From DATARH01 sp963746885 (lineage in GTDB: Bacteria; Pseudomonadota; Alphaproteobacteria; ATCC43930; CGMCC-115725), in NCBI GenBank assembly GCA_963746885.1, contig CAVVDM010000003.1, forward strand, positions 248,001 to 312,000: a DNA stretch of 64,000 nucleotides. Direction: 5' to 3'. Made by a program: the position numbers and the translations under genes. Positions 1-9,160 of this stretch are shown piece after piece (position 1 is the first letter of the stretch; every line of letters starts with the position of its first letter). Under the pieces are notes generated by a model. It was not told where the DNA came from. It saw only the letters and a list, made by a program, of their open reading frames with translations, and did no database searches.

Positions 1-995
1 CCGCGGCGTTCGGCGCCGCCTCCGGATCGAGCATCGGCACCACGACGCTGTTCACCAAGCTGGCGCTGCCGGAGATGCTGAACCGCGGCTACGACAAGCG
101 TCTCGCCTCCGCCTCCATCGCCATATCCGGCACGCTGGCGGTGATGATCCCGCCCTCGGCGCTGATCGTCATCTACGGCATCCTGACAGAATCCAGCATC
201 GGCGCGCTGCTGATCGCGGGCGTCATCCCGGGCCTCGTCTTCGCGGTGCTGCTGGGCACCGCCACCTGGCTGTGGGTACGGTCCAACCCGGCTCTGGCCC
301 CGGTGCAGCCCAACACCTCCACCTTCAAGGAGAAGATGTGGTCGCTGCGGCTTGCGGGGCCGCTGCTGGTGCTGATCATCGCCATCATCGGCGGGCTGTA
401 TGGGGGCGTGTTCACGCCGACCGAGGCAGGCGCCGTCGGTGCATTGGCGACCTTTGTGATGGCCGTTATACGCCAGCGCGGCATCCGCAGGGTCGCGGTC
501 CCCGCAACGCTGCGCGACACGGTGCAAACCACGGCGATGATCTTCGGCATCATCGTCTCGGCACTGGTGTTCTCGAAGTTTCTCGCCCTCAGCGGCCTGG
601 CGGGTACTATCGGCGACTTCCTGACCACGGCGGATGTCAACCGCTGGGTCATCGTGCTGTTGGTGACGCTGCTCTACCTGTTCCTCGGCATGATGATGGA
701 CGCGCCGCCGCTGCTGGCGATCAGCCTGCCGATCACCCATCCGGTCATGATGAAGCTCGGCTTCGACCCGGTGTGGTTCGGCGTCTATGTGGTGCTGCTG
801 TGCGAGCTTGGCGCGGTCACGCCGCCGGTGGGCATCAACTGCTTCGTCGTCCAGGGGGCGTCGAACGGGCTGGTCCGGCTCGAAGACGTCTTCATGGGCC
901 TGCTGCCCTATATCGCCGCCGGGTTGGTCATGCTGCTTCTCCTCTGCCTGTTCCCGGACCTCGCGCTGTTCTTGCCGCGGACGATGCATCAGTGA
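1..995 (+). CDS. dctM: TRAP transporter large permease (DctM family), 5' end missing
   Basis: This is the large membrane subunit of a TRAP transporter, which moves small organic acids inward with an ion gradient and a periplasmic binding protein. The reading frame is open from base 3, so the start lies outside the window; about 330 residues are present of a usual 425-440. The sequence is almost wholly hydrophobic helices with typical DctM stretches such as GTTTLFTKLALPEML near the start and CELGAVTPPVGINCF near residue 275. It ends in a short tail (PRTMHQ). The small permease and binding protein would be upstream, outside the window. Substrate cannot be read from the sequence; the HMG-CoA lyase/CoA-transferase pair nearby makes a branched dicarboxylate a reasonable guess. 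Confidence 0.9.
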   Translation, partial: AAFGAASGSSIGTTTLFTKLALPEMLNRGYDKRLASASIAISGTLAVMIPPSALIVIYGILTESSIGALLIAGVIPGLVFAVLLGTATWLWVRSNPALAPVQPNTSTFKEKMWSLRLAGPLLVLIIAIIGGLYGGVFTPTEAGAVGALATFVMAVIRQRGIRRVAVPATLRDTVQTTAMIFGIIVSALVFSKFLALSGLAGTIGDFLTTADVNRWVIVLLVTLLYLFLGMMMDAPPLLAISLPITHPVMMKLGFDPVWFGVYVVLLCELGAVTPPVGINCFVVQGASNGLVRLEDVFMGLLPYIAAGLVMLLLLCLFPDLALFLPRTMHQ

Positions 996-1654
996 CCAGC
1001 GTGCCGGTGCAAACCCATCGGTATCCTTCGCCTGCAGCTGCGCATGCCGAACAGGTTGTCGCCGTCCACTGCCGCGACGCGCCCCAGCCGCTCTCCACCG
1101 CCGCCTAAGCAGCGTTCGCAGGTTCGTACACACCGGCAGTCGGCGCTCAGTGACGCTTGAGGTCGGGCCAGGATCGTTCGGTGTCGTTCAATCCGGTGCG
1201 TAATGGGCAGCCATTCCTCTCTATCGCGGTGGTGTAGTGTCAAGTCCCTTCATCACTGATCCTTCACTTTCAACATTCACCGCACGCCGTCTCGCGAGGT
1301 TCTCGCTTCTCTCCGAGGTCGGTGCGTCGGCCGCCACATGATGGGTTGAGAAGGAGAGGCGGAACAATCTGAACATCGTCCTGCCGAAGCGGAACCGTGT
1401 TCTCGTCGCGCAGCAGCGGAACCATCAGAGAGGTTCGCGCGCCGCCAAGGTCGACTATGCCCGACGATCAGGCTCGCCGCTCCGGTAGAGCGCCTCGGCC
1501 TTGAGATCGTCTATATGGACGAACCGTTTCCCCGGCTCGCGCTCTGTGCGGCTGCAGGGTGCGTGATGTCGGTGCTCGTCATTGCCGGGCGCGTGCGGCC
1601 ATCGGCCAGGTGAGCGCTGCGCCCGCCCTTTCGCCGGCGCCGCGGCCGTTATTT
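996..1654. other. Intergenic stretch, no supported gene
   Basis: About 660 bases lie between the TRAP permease and the convergent LLM gene. No frame shows family resemblance, a ribosome site with a sensible start, or an RNA fold I recognise. The minus strand at about 1461-1550 reads a short peptide-like stretch (RFVHIDDLKAEALYRSGE) that could be a gene remnant, but it has no start and nothing to anchor it. Confidence 0.5.
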
Positions 1655-2551
1655 CTACAGCAGATCCGCGACCGCCTTGCGGTAGCGGGTGATCGCCGCG
1701 AGGTGATCGGCTGCGGTGTGGCCGGCGATGCGCTTGTGATGGCCACTGACGTAGGTGGTGTGGGCCGTAACATGGGTGACGCCGGCCTGCTTCCAGAACG
1801 AGAGCTCTCGCCGCCAGTCCTCTTCGTTGCCAATGCCGGGGGAAACCCAGACCTCGAGCCCGATCGCCGACGGGTCGCGGCCGGCCTCGCGTGTCAATCG
1901 CCGCAGTTTCTCGAACGCCGCCAGCGCTGCGTCCCCCGGCGGATAGGCCAACGGCATGAAGCCGTCGCCATAGCGCGCGGCACGGCGGAAGGTCGCCTCG
2001 GCGTGGCCGCCGTACCAGATCGGCACCCGGCCCGACGCCGGGCGCGGGTTGATGCCGGCGTCCTCGATGTGATGGAACTCGCCATCGAACTTTACGTGCG
2101 GCTCGGCCCACAGCGCCTGCATGACCCGCACCTGCTCCACCGAGCGACGGCCGCGATTGTGGAAATCCTCGTTGAGCCCGGTGAACTCGACCTCGTTCCA
2201 GCCGACCCCGATGCCGAGGCGGAAGCGGCCGCCGCACAAGACGTCGAGCGAGGCCGCCTGCTTGGCGACCAGCACCGCCTGGCGCTGCGCCAGGATCAGG
2301 ACGCCGACGGCAAAGCCGATTGTTTGGGTGCAGCCGGCGAGGAAGCCGAACAGCACGAACGGGTCGTGATAGGCGGTCGCGGTCGTGCCGACGCGGCGGC
2401 CGCCATGATCGGCCGCCGGATTGGCGCCGAGCACATGGTCGGGCGCCACCAGATGCGCGTAGCCAAGCCCTTCAGCGGCTTGCGCATAATCGCGCAAAAC
2501 CGCCGGACCGGTGCCGATGTCGCCCACCGGTATCGACGCGCCGAGTTGCAT
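1655..2551 (-). CDS. LLM-class F420-dependent oxidoreductase
   Basis: A 298-residue luciferase-like monooxygenase fold protein (bacterial luciferase superfamily, F420-type branch). The family uses F420H2 or a reduced flavin to reduce or oxygenate small substrates in the cytoplasm. The stretch GIGVGWNEVEF in the middle is the usual signature of this branch, and the N-terminus (MQLGASIPVGDIGTG) begins on the first strand of the TIM barrel. The start at 2551 is chosen because GAGGGG lies just upstream; an upstream in-frame start would add 16 residues with no family match. It faces the TRAP gene and is divergent from the HMG-CoA lyase gene, so it is probably its own unit. Cofactor (F420 or FMN) and substrate are not decidable from sequence alone. 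Confidence 0.85.
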   Translation of the reverse strand: MQLGASIPVGDIGTGPAVLRDYAQAAEGLGYAHLVAPDHVLGANPAADHGGRRVGTTATAYHDPFVLFGFLAGCTQTIGFAVGVLILAQRQAVLVAKQAASLDVLCGGRFRLGIGVGWNEVEFTGLNEDFHNRGRRSVEQVRVMQALWAEPHVKFDGEFHHIEDAGINPRPASGRVPIWYGGHAEATFRRAARYGDGFMPLAYPPGDAALAAFEKLRRLTREAGRDPSAIGLEVWVSPGIGNEEDWRRELSFWKQAGVTHVTAHTTYVSGHHKRIAGHTAADHLAAITRYRKAVADLL

Positions 2552-2771
2552 GATGAATTCCCCCTCTGAAAGCGCCGAGGCAACGGCGCGGCACCGCAAC
2601 CGATCCGCCGTTGCCTGTTCAACAAATCATACTCTTACACCGGGATGCGCGCCGGCAACGACCGGATGTCGTGAATTAAGTTGGAATAGGGATCAGCCAA
2701 CTGGACCTCGCGCAAAATTGCAGGCTTGATTGGGGCAGAAACGCACCCGGTTCTGAGCGAGGAACAAGACC

Positions 2772-3735
2772 ATGACCGATCTGCCCAGGCATGTGGACAT
2801 CCACGAGGAAGGCCCGCGCGAAGGCTTCCAGATCGAGCCCGGCCCGATCAGCTCTGCCGACAAGATCAGGCTGATCGAGGCGCTTGCCGAAACGGGGCTG
2901 CAGCACATCCAGGCCGCCTCGTTCGTCAGCCCGCGCATCGTGCCGGGCTGGGCCGACGCCGAGGATATCGTCGCCGGCTTCAACCCGAAGGACGGCGTCC
3001 ACTACACCGCGCTGTGGTTCAACGCGAGCGGGCTCAACCGGGCCCTCGCGTTCCGCAACAAGCTGACGATCACCGGCGCGATCTCGCTGACCGCGTCGGA
3101 AGGGTTCACCCAGAAGAACCTGCACCGCAGCCACGCCGAAAACGTCGAGGCGATGAAGAAGCAGACCGCGCTGCACCTCGAAAACGGCGTCGCGGTGCCG
3201 CGGATTGGCGTGATGGCGGCGTTCGGCTGCAATTATCAGGGCGACATCGCGCCGGCGCAGGTCATCTCGACCCTGGAAGACGGGCTCGCGATCGCCAAAG
3301 AGGCCGGCGCCGACATTAAATATTTCTCGCTGGCCGACACGATGGGCTGGGCGACGCCGCTGCGCATCGAGCGCACATTGGGCGAGGTGCGCAGCCGCTG
3401 GCCCGACATGCCGATCGCGCTGCATCTGCACGATACCCGCGGGCTCGCCGTCGCCAACGCACATGCCGCGCTCAAGATGGGCGTCACCCAGTTCGAACTC
3501 GACGGTCGGCGGGCTGGGCGGGTGCCCGTTCGCCGGGCAGCCGAAGGCCGCCGGCAACATCTGCACCGAGGAATTGGTGCTGCTGTGCGAGGAGATGGGC
3601 ATCGATACCGGCGTCGATCTCGACGCCCTGATCGAGGTCGGCCGCATGGCCGAGGAGATCGTCGGACACCAATTGCCGGGCGAATTGATCCACGCCGGCA
3701 GCCTCGACGCCTTCCGTCGCCGGGCCGCGGCCTGA
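2772..3735 (+). CDS. Hydroxymethylglutaryl-CoA lyase (one-base frame break)
   Basis: Cleaves HMG-CoA (or a similar 3-hydroxy-acyl-CoA) to acetoacetate and acetyl-CoA. It belongs to the HMGL-like TIM-barrel family: early EGPREGFQ motif (the catalytic Asp of many members is Glu here), a central HLHDTRG metal motif, and the GGLGGCPFAG loop that carries the active-site cysteine. The frame breaks at about 3496-3497, where removing one A gives FDSTVGGLGGCPF, as the family expects; the corrected protein is 320 residues. Start 2772 has GAGGAA upstream. Its stop overlaps the start of the next CoA-transferase gene by one base (TGATG), so the two are co-translated. The pairing suggests activation of a free acid by CoA transfer followed by cleavage. 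Confidence 0.88.
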
Positions 3736-4967
3736 TGTCGTCACCGCCGCTGGCGACGCCGCTGGCCGGCATCAAGGTCCTGGAGTTCAGCCATACCGTG
3801 ATGGGGCCGACCGCCGGGCTGGTATTGGCCGAGCTCGGCGCCGACGTGATCAAGGTCGAGCCGGCGCCAAGGGGCGACCATACGCGCGGCCTCGGCGGTT
3901 TCGGTGCCGGGTTTTTCTCGGCCTTCAATCGCAACAAGCGCAGCCTGGCGGTCGATCTGAAGCGGCCGGAGGGGCAGGCAGTGATCCGCCGGCTGGTTCC
4001 CGCAGCGGATGTCGTGCTGGAGAATTTCGGTCCCGGCACGATGGAGCGGCTCGGCTGCGGCTACGAGCAGCTGGCGCCGCTCAATCCGCGCCTGGTTTAT
4101 CTGGCGCTCAAGGGGTATCTCGCCGGGCCCTATGAGCATCGCCCGGCGCTCGACGAGGTTGTCCAGTTCCAGACCGGGCTCGCCTTTATGACCGGACCGC
4201 CGGGTCGACCGTTGCGCGCCGGCGCTTCGGTCATCGACATCATGGGCGCGATGTTCGGCGTGATCGCGGTGCAGGCGGCGCTGCGCGAGCGTGAGAGCAC
4301 CGGCAAAGGCCAGCGCATCTCAAGCGCGTTATTTGAAAGCGCGGCCTTCCTGATGAGCACGCACATGGCCGGCATGACCGCCACCGGGCTCGAGGCGCGC
4401 CCGATGCCGGCGCGACACGGCGCCTGGGCGATCTACGAAGTGTTCAAGACGGCCGGCGATGGCCAGCTCTTTATCGGCGTCACCAGCGACCAGCAATGGG
4501 CGCGCTTTGTCGAGGAATTCGGCCTGCAGCAGCTGGCGGCCGACCCGCGCCTCGCGACCAACGTCATGCGGCTGGCCGAGCGGGCCTGGCTGATCCCGGC
4601 CTTGCAGGAGGTGTTGGCTGTCATCCCGCAGGATGAGGTGGCGCGGCGCTGCGAGCGCGCCAACGTGTCGTGGGCACCGGTCGGGCAGCCCGGCGATCTG
4701 TTCGACGACCCGCACCTCTTGGCGACCGGCGGGCTTGTCGACGTGTTCATCTCGCGCTGGGGCGGCGGCGACGGCAAGACCGCCGGCCTGCCCGCCTTGC
4801 CGGTCGAGTTCGGCGCCGACCGCCTGCGGCCGGGTATTCGCCGTCAGCCCCCGCGCATGGGCGAACACAATGCCGAAATCCTGAGCGAGGTCGGGTTTAC
4901 CGCGGCGGAGATCGCCGACCTCGGGGAATCCGGGGTGATCGCGGCGCGGCCTCCCCAAGACGGTTAA
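3735..4967 (+). CDS. CaiB/BaiF family (class III) CoA-transferase
   Basis: A 410-residue class III CoA-transferase that moves CoA between carboxylic acids. The N-terminus has the family pattern GIKVLEFSHTVMGPTAG, then GADVIKVEPAPRGD, and NKRSLAVDLK. The region LDEVVQFQTG holds the Asp expected to form the aspartyl-CoA anhydride. The start ATG overlaps the stop of the lyase gene. Succinyl-CoA:hydroxymethylglutarate CoA-transferase (SUGCT) belongs to this family, so with an HMG-CoA lyase next door a role in hydroxymethylglutarate or a related dicarboxylate is a fair inference, not proof. No frame breaks are seen in this gene. Confidence 0.88.
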   Translation: MSSPPLATPLAGIKVLEFSHTVMGPTAGLVLAELGADVIKVEPAPRGDHTRGLGGFGAGFFSAFNRNKRSLAVDLKRPEGQAVIRRLVPAADVVLENFGPGTMERLGCGYEQLAPLNPRLVYLALKGYLAGPYEHRPALDEVVQFQTGLAFMTGPPGRPLRAGASVIDIMGAMFGVIAVQAALRERESTGKGQRISSALFESAAFLMSTHMAGMTATGLEARPMPARHGAWAIYEVFKTAGDGQLFIGVTSDQQWARFVEEFGLQQLAADPRLATNVMRLAERAWLIPALQEVLAVIPQDEVARRCERANVSWAPVGQPGDLFDDPHLLATGGLVDVFISRWGGGDGKTAGLPALPVEFGADRLRPGIRRQPPRMGEHNAEILSEVGFTAAEIADLGESGVIAARPPQDG

Positions 4968-4995
4968 GCGAACACTGCGGCGGCGGCGACCGCTT

Positions 4996-6072
4996 TCAAC
5001 AGCAAGCGATCGCGTAGACGTCCTCGACGCCAGGGGGCAGGGGATATTCTCGCCACGATCCGCCGGAGTCTTCCGTCCCGAAGACTTGCCCCCCGCGCGT
5101 GACACAATAAACCCGCGCGGGATCGCTCGGATGCACGCTGACCGCCATCAGGGTCGATTTGGCCTTTATGTCGTGATCGATGCGCCGCCAGGTCTTTCCC
5201 AGGTCATTGCTGCGGTAGAGCGACCCATCGTTGCTGAAGGCCGCGGGCGACAGGCAGACATACATAACGTGCGCATCATGCGGCGAGACGATTACATCGT
5301 GGCAATAGGTGACCGGCGAAAAGCGGCCGATCTCCGTATCGTGCCAGGTCGATCCGCGGTCGTCGCTGCGGAAAAGCCCCATCCGAAGTCCCAGAAACAC
5401 AGTATCCGGCGCCGCCGCACTCATCGCCGTGGCATGGGAATCGAGCATGCCCTCGCAATGCCCGCAATGGCGCCCTCCGATGCTGCTTTGCAGATGCGGC
5501 TGCTCGGCAAGTTTGATCAGCGGCGCCGACATGTCCGACCACGACTCGCCGCCATCGGTGCTTCGGATCACGCCTCTGACCTCGAGCGCCGCGTAGATGT
5601 CATCCGGCCGGTTGGGATCGACCGTGATGCGGAGCACCCGCGTATCGAAGCCGGCACGTTCGCAGTGCGCCGGCGACACCGCCCCCGGCAATCTGCTCCA
5701 GGTGTCGCCGCCATCGACGCTACGATACAGCGCGACGGGCGCGGCGCCCGCGTAGAGGATATTCGGCCGCGTCGGGTGCATGGTGAGTGCCCAGATCACC
5801 GCACTGCGCTCCGGGAAATCAAGGCGCTGCCAGTGATCTCCACCATCGGTGCTGCGGTAGGGGCCATCCTGCGTTCCGACAAAAATCACATCGGGGTTGT
5901 GCGGGTGCACAAGGATCACCCGCGCCTCGGCGTTCTCCGGGAGGCCCGCACCCAGCGCCTCCCAGTTATTTTCCCCGGAATTGCAGCGGAATAATCCACC
6001 ACGCAACGAAGCGCCGCCCCGGGATATTGCGGCTCCTGCACCGGCATAGATGCGTGTTTTGCCGTTGGTCAA
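4996..6072 (-). CDS. Sialidase-like (BNR/Asp-box) beta-propeller protein
   Basis: A 358-residue protein made of repeated Asp boxes: STDGGDHW (residues 74-81), SVDGGDTW (118-125), then STDGGESW, SDDRGSTW, SNDLGKTW and TEDSGGSW, spaced as blades of a beta-propeller. This is the Ycf48/VPS10/exo-sialidase-like fold. I see no sialidase catalytic residues that could be assigned and no signal peptide: the N-terminus MTNGKTRIYAG enters the first blade directly. A cytoplasmic binding or scaffold role is therefore more likely than glycosidase activity. It converges with the CoA-transferase gene, and the next minus-strand gene upstream is yghU, about 60 bases away, so the two may be co-transcribed. Confidence 0.75.
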   Translation of the reverse strand: MTNGKTRIYAGAGAAISRGGASLRGGLFRCNSGENNWEALGAGLPENAEARVILVHPHNPDVIFVGTQDGPYRSTDGGDHWQRLDFPERSAVIWALTMHPTRPNILYAGAAPVALYRSVDGGDTWSRLPGAVSPAHCERAGFDTRVLRITVDPNRPDDIYAALEVRGVIRSTDGGESWSDMSAPLIKLAEQPHLQSSIGGRHCGHCEGMLDSHATAMSAAAPDTVFLGLRMGLFRSDDRGSTWHDTEIGRFSPVTYCHDVIVSPHDAHVMYVCLSPAAFSNDGSLYRSNDLGKTWRRIDHDIKAKSTLMAVSVHPSDPARVYCVTRGGQVFGTEDSGGSWREYPLPPGVEDVYAIACC

Positions 6073-6132
6073 GGCGGCGCTCCCTTCGATGGCAACAGAG
6101 ACGGTGCCCTAGGCCCGGCGCAGGGCCTTTGC

Positions 6133-7008
6133 TCAGCCTGCGGAGGCGAGCTTGTCCTGCGTCTTCGTCTCGAAGTCGCTGGCGTCGTGGCGCTCGTGCA
6201 ATTGGCTCGAAGGCTCGCCGGAGAGGCGGTTGACCATGCGCCCGCGCCGGACGGCCGGCCGCTCGAGCAGCTGGTCGGCCCAGCGATTGACGTTCTTGTA
6301 CTCGTGGACCGCGAGGAACTCGGTCGCCCCGTATTGGCCAAACTTCACCAGCCCGCCATACCAGGGGAAAATCGCGATGTCGGCGATCGTGTAGTCCGGG
6401 CCGGCGACGTATTCGCTCTCCGCGAGGCGGCGATCGAGCACATCGAGCAGCCGCTTCGTCTCCATCGTGAAGCGATCAATGGCATATTCGATCTTGACGT
6501 TCGCGTAGGCGTAGAAGTGGCCGAAGCCGCCGCCGACATAGGGCGTGCTGCCCATCTGCCAGAACAGCCACGACAGGCATTCGGCGCGCGCGGCGGTCTC
6601 GGTCGGCAGGAACTCGCCAAACTTTTCGGCCAGGTGCATCAGGATCGCGCCGGTCTCGAAGACCCGGATCGGCTTGGGGCCGCTGCGGTCCAGCAGCGCC
6701 GGGATCTTGGAATTCGGGTTGATCGCGACAAAGCCGCTGCCGAACTGGTCGCCCTCGCCGATCCGGATCAGCCAGGCGTCATACTCCGCGCCTTTATGGC
6801 CGCAGGCCAACAGCTCCTCGAGCATGATCGTGACCTTGACGCCGTTCGGCGTGCCGAGCGAATACAGCTGCAGCGGGTGGCGGCCGACCGGCAGCTCCTT
6901 CTCGTGGGTGGCGCCGGCGATCGGGCGGTTGATGTTGTCGAACCGGCCGCCGGTCTTCTTCTGCCAGACCCAGACCTTGGGCGGCGTGTAATCTTGTGTA
7001 TCGGTCAT
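6133..7008 (-). CDS. yghU: Glutathione-dependent disulfide-bond oxidoreductase, YghU type
   Basis: A 291-residue member of the Nu-class glutathione transferase-like family, close in length to E. coli YghU (288). It reduces disulfides with glutathione in the cytoplasm. Diagnostic stretches are YTPPKVWVWQ at the start, NINRPIAGATHEKELPVG, the thioredoxin-like half with LYSLGTPNGVKVTIMLEE, and the C-terminal helical domain with YTIADIAIFPWYGG. The start at 7008 is preferred because AGGAG lies upstream; a longer frame adds 16 unconserved residues. It probably serves general redox or detoxification work beside the monooxygenase genes in this region. Confidence 0.92.
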   Translation of the reverse strand: MTDTQDYTPPKVWVWQKKTGGRFDNINRPIAGATHEKELPVGRHPLQLYSLGTPNGVKVTIMLEELLACGHKGAEYDAWLIRIGEGDQFGSGFVAINPNSKIPALLDRSGPKPIRVFETGAILMHLAEKFGEFLPTETAARAECLSWLFWQMGSTPYVGGGFGHFYAYANVKIEYAIDRFTMETKRLLDVLDRRLAESEYVAGPDYTIADIAIFPWYGGLVKFGQYGATEFLAVHEYKNVNRWADQLLERPAVRRGRMVNRLSGEPSSQLHERHDASDFETKTQDKLASAG

Positions 7009-7123
7009 TCCTGAAACTCCTGGCTTCTTGCGCGCGCACGCGGGAACAGTGCGCAATCCGCCGCATCCTACACGATGGCGCGGCCGTCGGGATGTCCCCG
7101 TGCTAACGGGTCAGCGGATGCCG

Positions 7124-7312
7124 CTAAAGCGCCTTGCACGATCCGTCGCACTCGTCGGGGAACAGGCTCATGCCGCAGGCGCAAGGGCCACGATGACCCG
7201 CGACGCCGGCGTCGGTCGCTGCGGTGGGCTGGACGGGCAGCTTCTCCCGCCGCAACTCCTTCAGGCGGATGCGGATCGTCTCGAAATCGTCAGCTGCTCG
7301 GGGCCGTGACAT
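7124..7312 (-). CDS. Small conserved-looking protein with C-terminal cysteines
   Basis: A 62-residue protein with a charged helical first half (DDFETIRIRLKELRREK) and a cysteine-bearing end (CACGMSLFPDECDGSC). A GGAGGG ribosome site sits six bases before the chosen ATG at 7312, which is the best argument that it is real. The four cysteines could bind a metal, but no known zinc-ribbon spacing is obvious. Short alphaproteobacterial proteins with a similar acidic/basic helix are common; I cannot name a function. It lies alone between yghU and the monooxygenase gene on the same strand. Confidence 0.6.
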   Translation of the reverse strand: MSRPRAADDFETIRIRLKELRREKLPVQPTAATDAGVAGHRGPCACGMSLFPDECDGSCKAL

Positions 7313-7393
7313 CAAACCCTCCACAGGCCGAACTAGCATGCGTCGGGGCCGTTCGCCAATTGCCTAAATTGGGGTCTGCGTTGTCCCCGCGGG

Positions 7394-9034
7394 CTAGCGG
7401 AACGCGAACTCGCGGTAACCGTCGGTGGCGATCTCCTCGCATTTGCGCCGATAGTGCACGCCGTTGCCGTTATAGCCCAGCACGCGGCGGACGCTGCGGC
7501 CCTCGACGTTGCGGTTCACTCCCGTCTGCCAGGAATCGACCTTGCTGGACAGCAGCGGCTCGGACGCCTTGATGACCGTCTCCGTCCACTCCGCCACCCG
7601 CTCGGGCCGCGTTTCGACGCGCGTGTGGTCGTGTTCCTGCATAAAGCTTAATAAGCCGGTGAGCCATTCGACGCCGTGTTCGACGGCGCGAGGGATATTG
7701 CCGCGAGCCGTGTGCGGTCCGAGCACCATCAACAGGTTGGGAAAGCCCTCCGGCAACAGGCCGAGATAAGTGCGCGGCCCATCTCCCCATGCGTCCCTCA
7801 GTTTCACGCCGCCCGGGCCGCGAATATCGATGCGGTCGAACGCGCCGGTCACGCCGTCAAAGCCGGTGGCGTAGACCAGGATGTCGAATTCGTATTCCCT
7901 GTCGCTAGTCCTGATGCCAGTTGGCGTGATGCGTTCGATCGGCGTCTCGTTCAGATCCACTAGCAGCACATTGTCGCGGTTATAGGCCTCGAAATAGCCG
8001 CTCTCCAATGGCACGCGCCGCGTGCCGAAGCCATGGTCTTTGGGGATCAGCCTTTCCGCGACCTTCGGGTCCTTCACCCGCTGGCGGATCTTCTTGGCGA
8101 TGAATTCGGTAATCGCGGCGTTGGCTTTCTCGTCCGTCAGGATGTCGCGGAAATTGCCCATCCAGATCCCGAAGCCCGGCTCGGCATACAGCTTTTCCCA
8201 GAACGCCTCGCGTTCCTCGGGCGGCACGTCCAGCGTCTTGCGGCGATCGGCTTCATGGATGAACCAGCTCGGGGTTTCGCGGCAGCGGGCGTAGATCTCG
8301 TCGTAGCGGGTCTTGATCGCCGCCATCTCCTCCTTGCCGATCCGGGAATTGTGCAGCGGCGCCGCCCAGTTCGGCCGGCGCTGGAAAACGGTGAGGTGCC
8401 CGGCCTCTTTGGCAATCTCCGGGATCGCCTGGATCGCGGTGGCTCCGGTGCCGATGATGCCGACGCGCTTGCCGGTGAAGTCCACCTTGGTATGTGGCCA
8501 GCGCGCCGGGTGATAGGCGGGTCCGCGGAAGCTGTCGACGCCGGGAATATTCGGCAGGGTGTGGGCCGACAGGATGCCGATGGCGGTGAACAGGAACCGC
8601 GCCCGTGCCCGTTGCCCGCTCTCCAACGTCACAATCCATTTGTTGGCTGCGTCGTCCCAATGCGCCGCCGTCACCGTGCTGCGGAATTGAATGTCGCGGC
8701 GCAGGTCGAATTTGTCGGCGACGAGGTTGAGGTATTCCAGCGTATCGGGCTGCGGGGAGAAATGCTCCTTCCAGTCCCATTCCTGCAGCAGTTCGTTCGA
8801 AAACGAATAGCCGTAGGTCCAGCTTTCGGAGTCGAAGCGGGCGCCGGGATAGCGGTTCCAATACCAGGTGCCGCCGACATTGGTGCCGGCCTCGAATACC
8901 CGCGTTGTCATGCCCAACCCGCGCAGGCGGTAGAGCATGAACATGCCGGAAATCCCGGCGCCGATCACGATCGCGTCGTATTCCGCAACCTCCTCCTGAA
9001 CCAGCGGCTCCGCCACGATCAGCGTGTCTGGCAT
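7394..9034 (-). CDS. Flavin-containing Baeyer-Villiger type monooxygenase
   Basis: A 546-residue class B flavoprotein monooxygenase of the cyclohexanone/phenylacetone monooxygenase family, which inserts oxygen next to a ketone with FAD and NADPH. It shows the FAD Rossmann motif GAGISG (residues 25-30), the Baeyer-Villiger fingerprint FRGPAYHPARWP near residue 165, and the NADPH Rossmann motif GTGATA near 190. The start has no long upstream extension. It lies about 130 bases downstream of coxG on the same strand and may be the last member of the liv-cox operon, which would fit an oxygenation step after hydroxylation. Substrate unknown. Confidence 0.9.
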   Translation of the reverse strand: MPDTLIVAEPLVQEEVAEYDAIVIGAGISGMFMLYRLRGLGMTTRVFEAGTNVGGTWYWNRYPGARFDSESWTYGYSFSNELLQEWDWKEHFSPQPDTLEYLNLVADKFDLRRDIQFRSTVTAAHWDDAANKWIVTLESGQRARARFLFTAIGILSAHTLPNIPGVDSFRGPAYHPARWPHTKVDFTGKRVGIIGTGATAIQAIPEIAKEAGHLTVFQRRPNWAAPLHNSRIGKEEMAAIKTRYDEIYARCRETPSWFIHEADRRKTLDVPPEEREAFWEKLYAEPGFGIWMGNFRDILTDEKANAAITEFIAKKIRQRVKDPKVAERLIPKDHGFGTRRVPLESGYFEAYNRDNVLLVDLNETPIERITPTGIRTSDREYEFDILVYATGFDGVTGAFDRIDIRGPGGVKLRDAWGDGPRTYLGLLPEGFPNLLMVLGPHTARGNIPRAVEHGVEWLTGLLSFMQEHDHTRVETRPERVAEWTETVIKASEPLLSSKVDSWQTGVNRNVEGRSVRRVLGYNGNGVHYRRKCEEIATDGYREFAFR

Positions 9035-9160
9035 GATGGCTTTCCCCGTCCGAAGCGCGCGACCGGATTACGCAGCACTTCCTAATAACCGGATTCTGCC
9101 GTCCGCAAAATCAGAACCCGTCCCCCTGTGTGCCTTGGGCAAGGTGCGACACAGCTCCCA

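Noticed and set aside
1230..1330. A possible insertion-sequence end after the TRAP gene (gtgtagtgtcaagtccc and following bases)
   Set aside because: No matching inverted copy, target-site duplication or transposase fragment could be found nearby.
1461..1550. A possible gene remnant on the minus strand (RFVHIDDLKAEALYRSGE)
   Set aside because: It is short, with no start, no ribosome site and no recognised family; it may be chance in GC-rich DNA.
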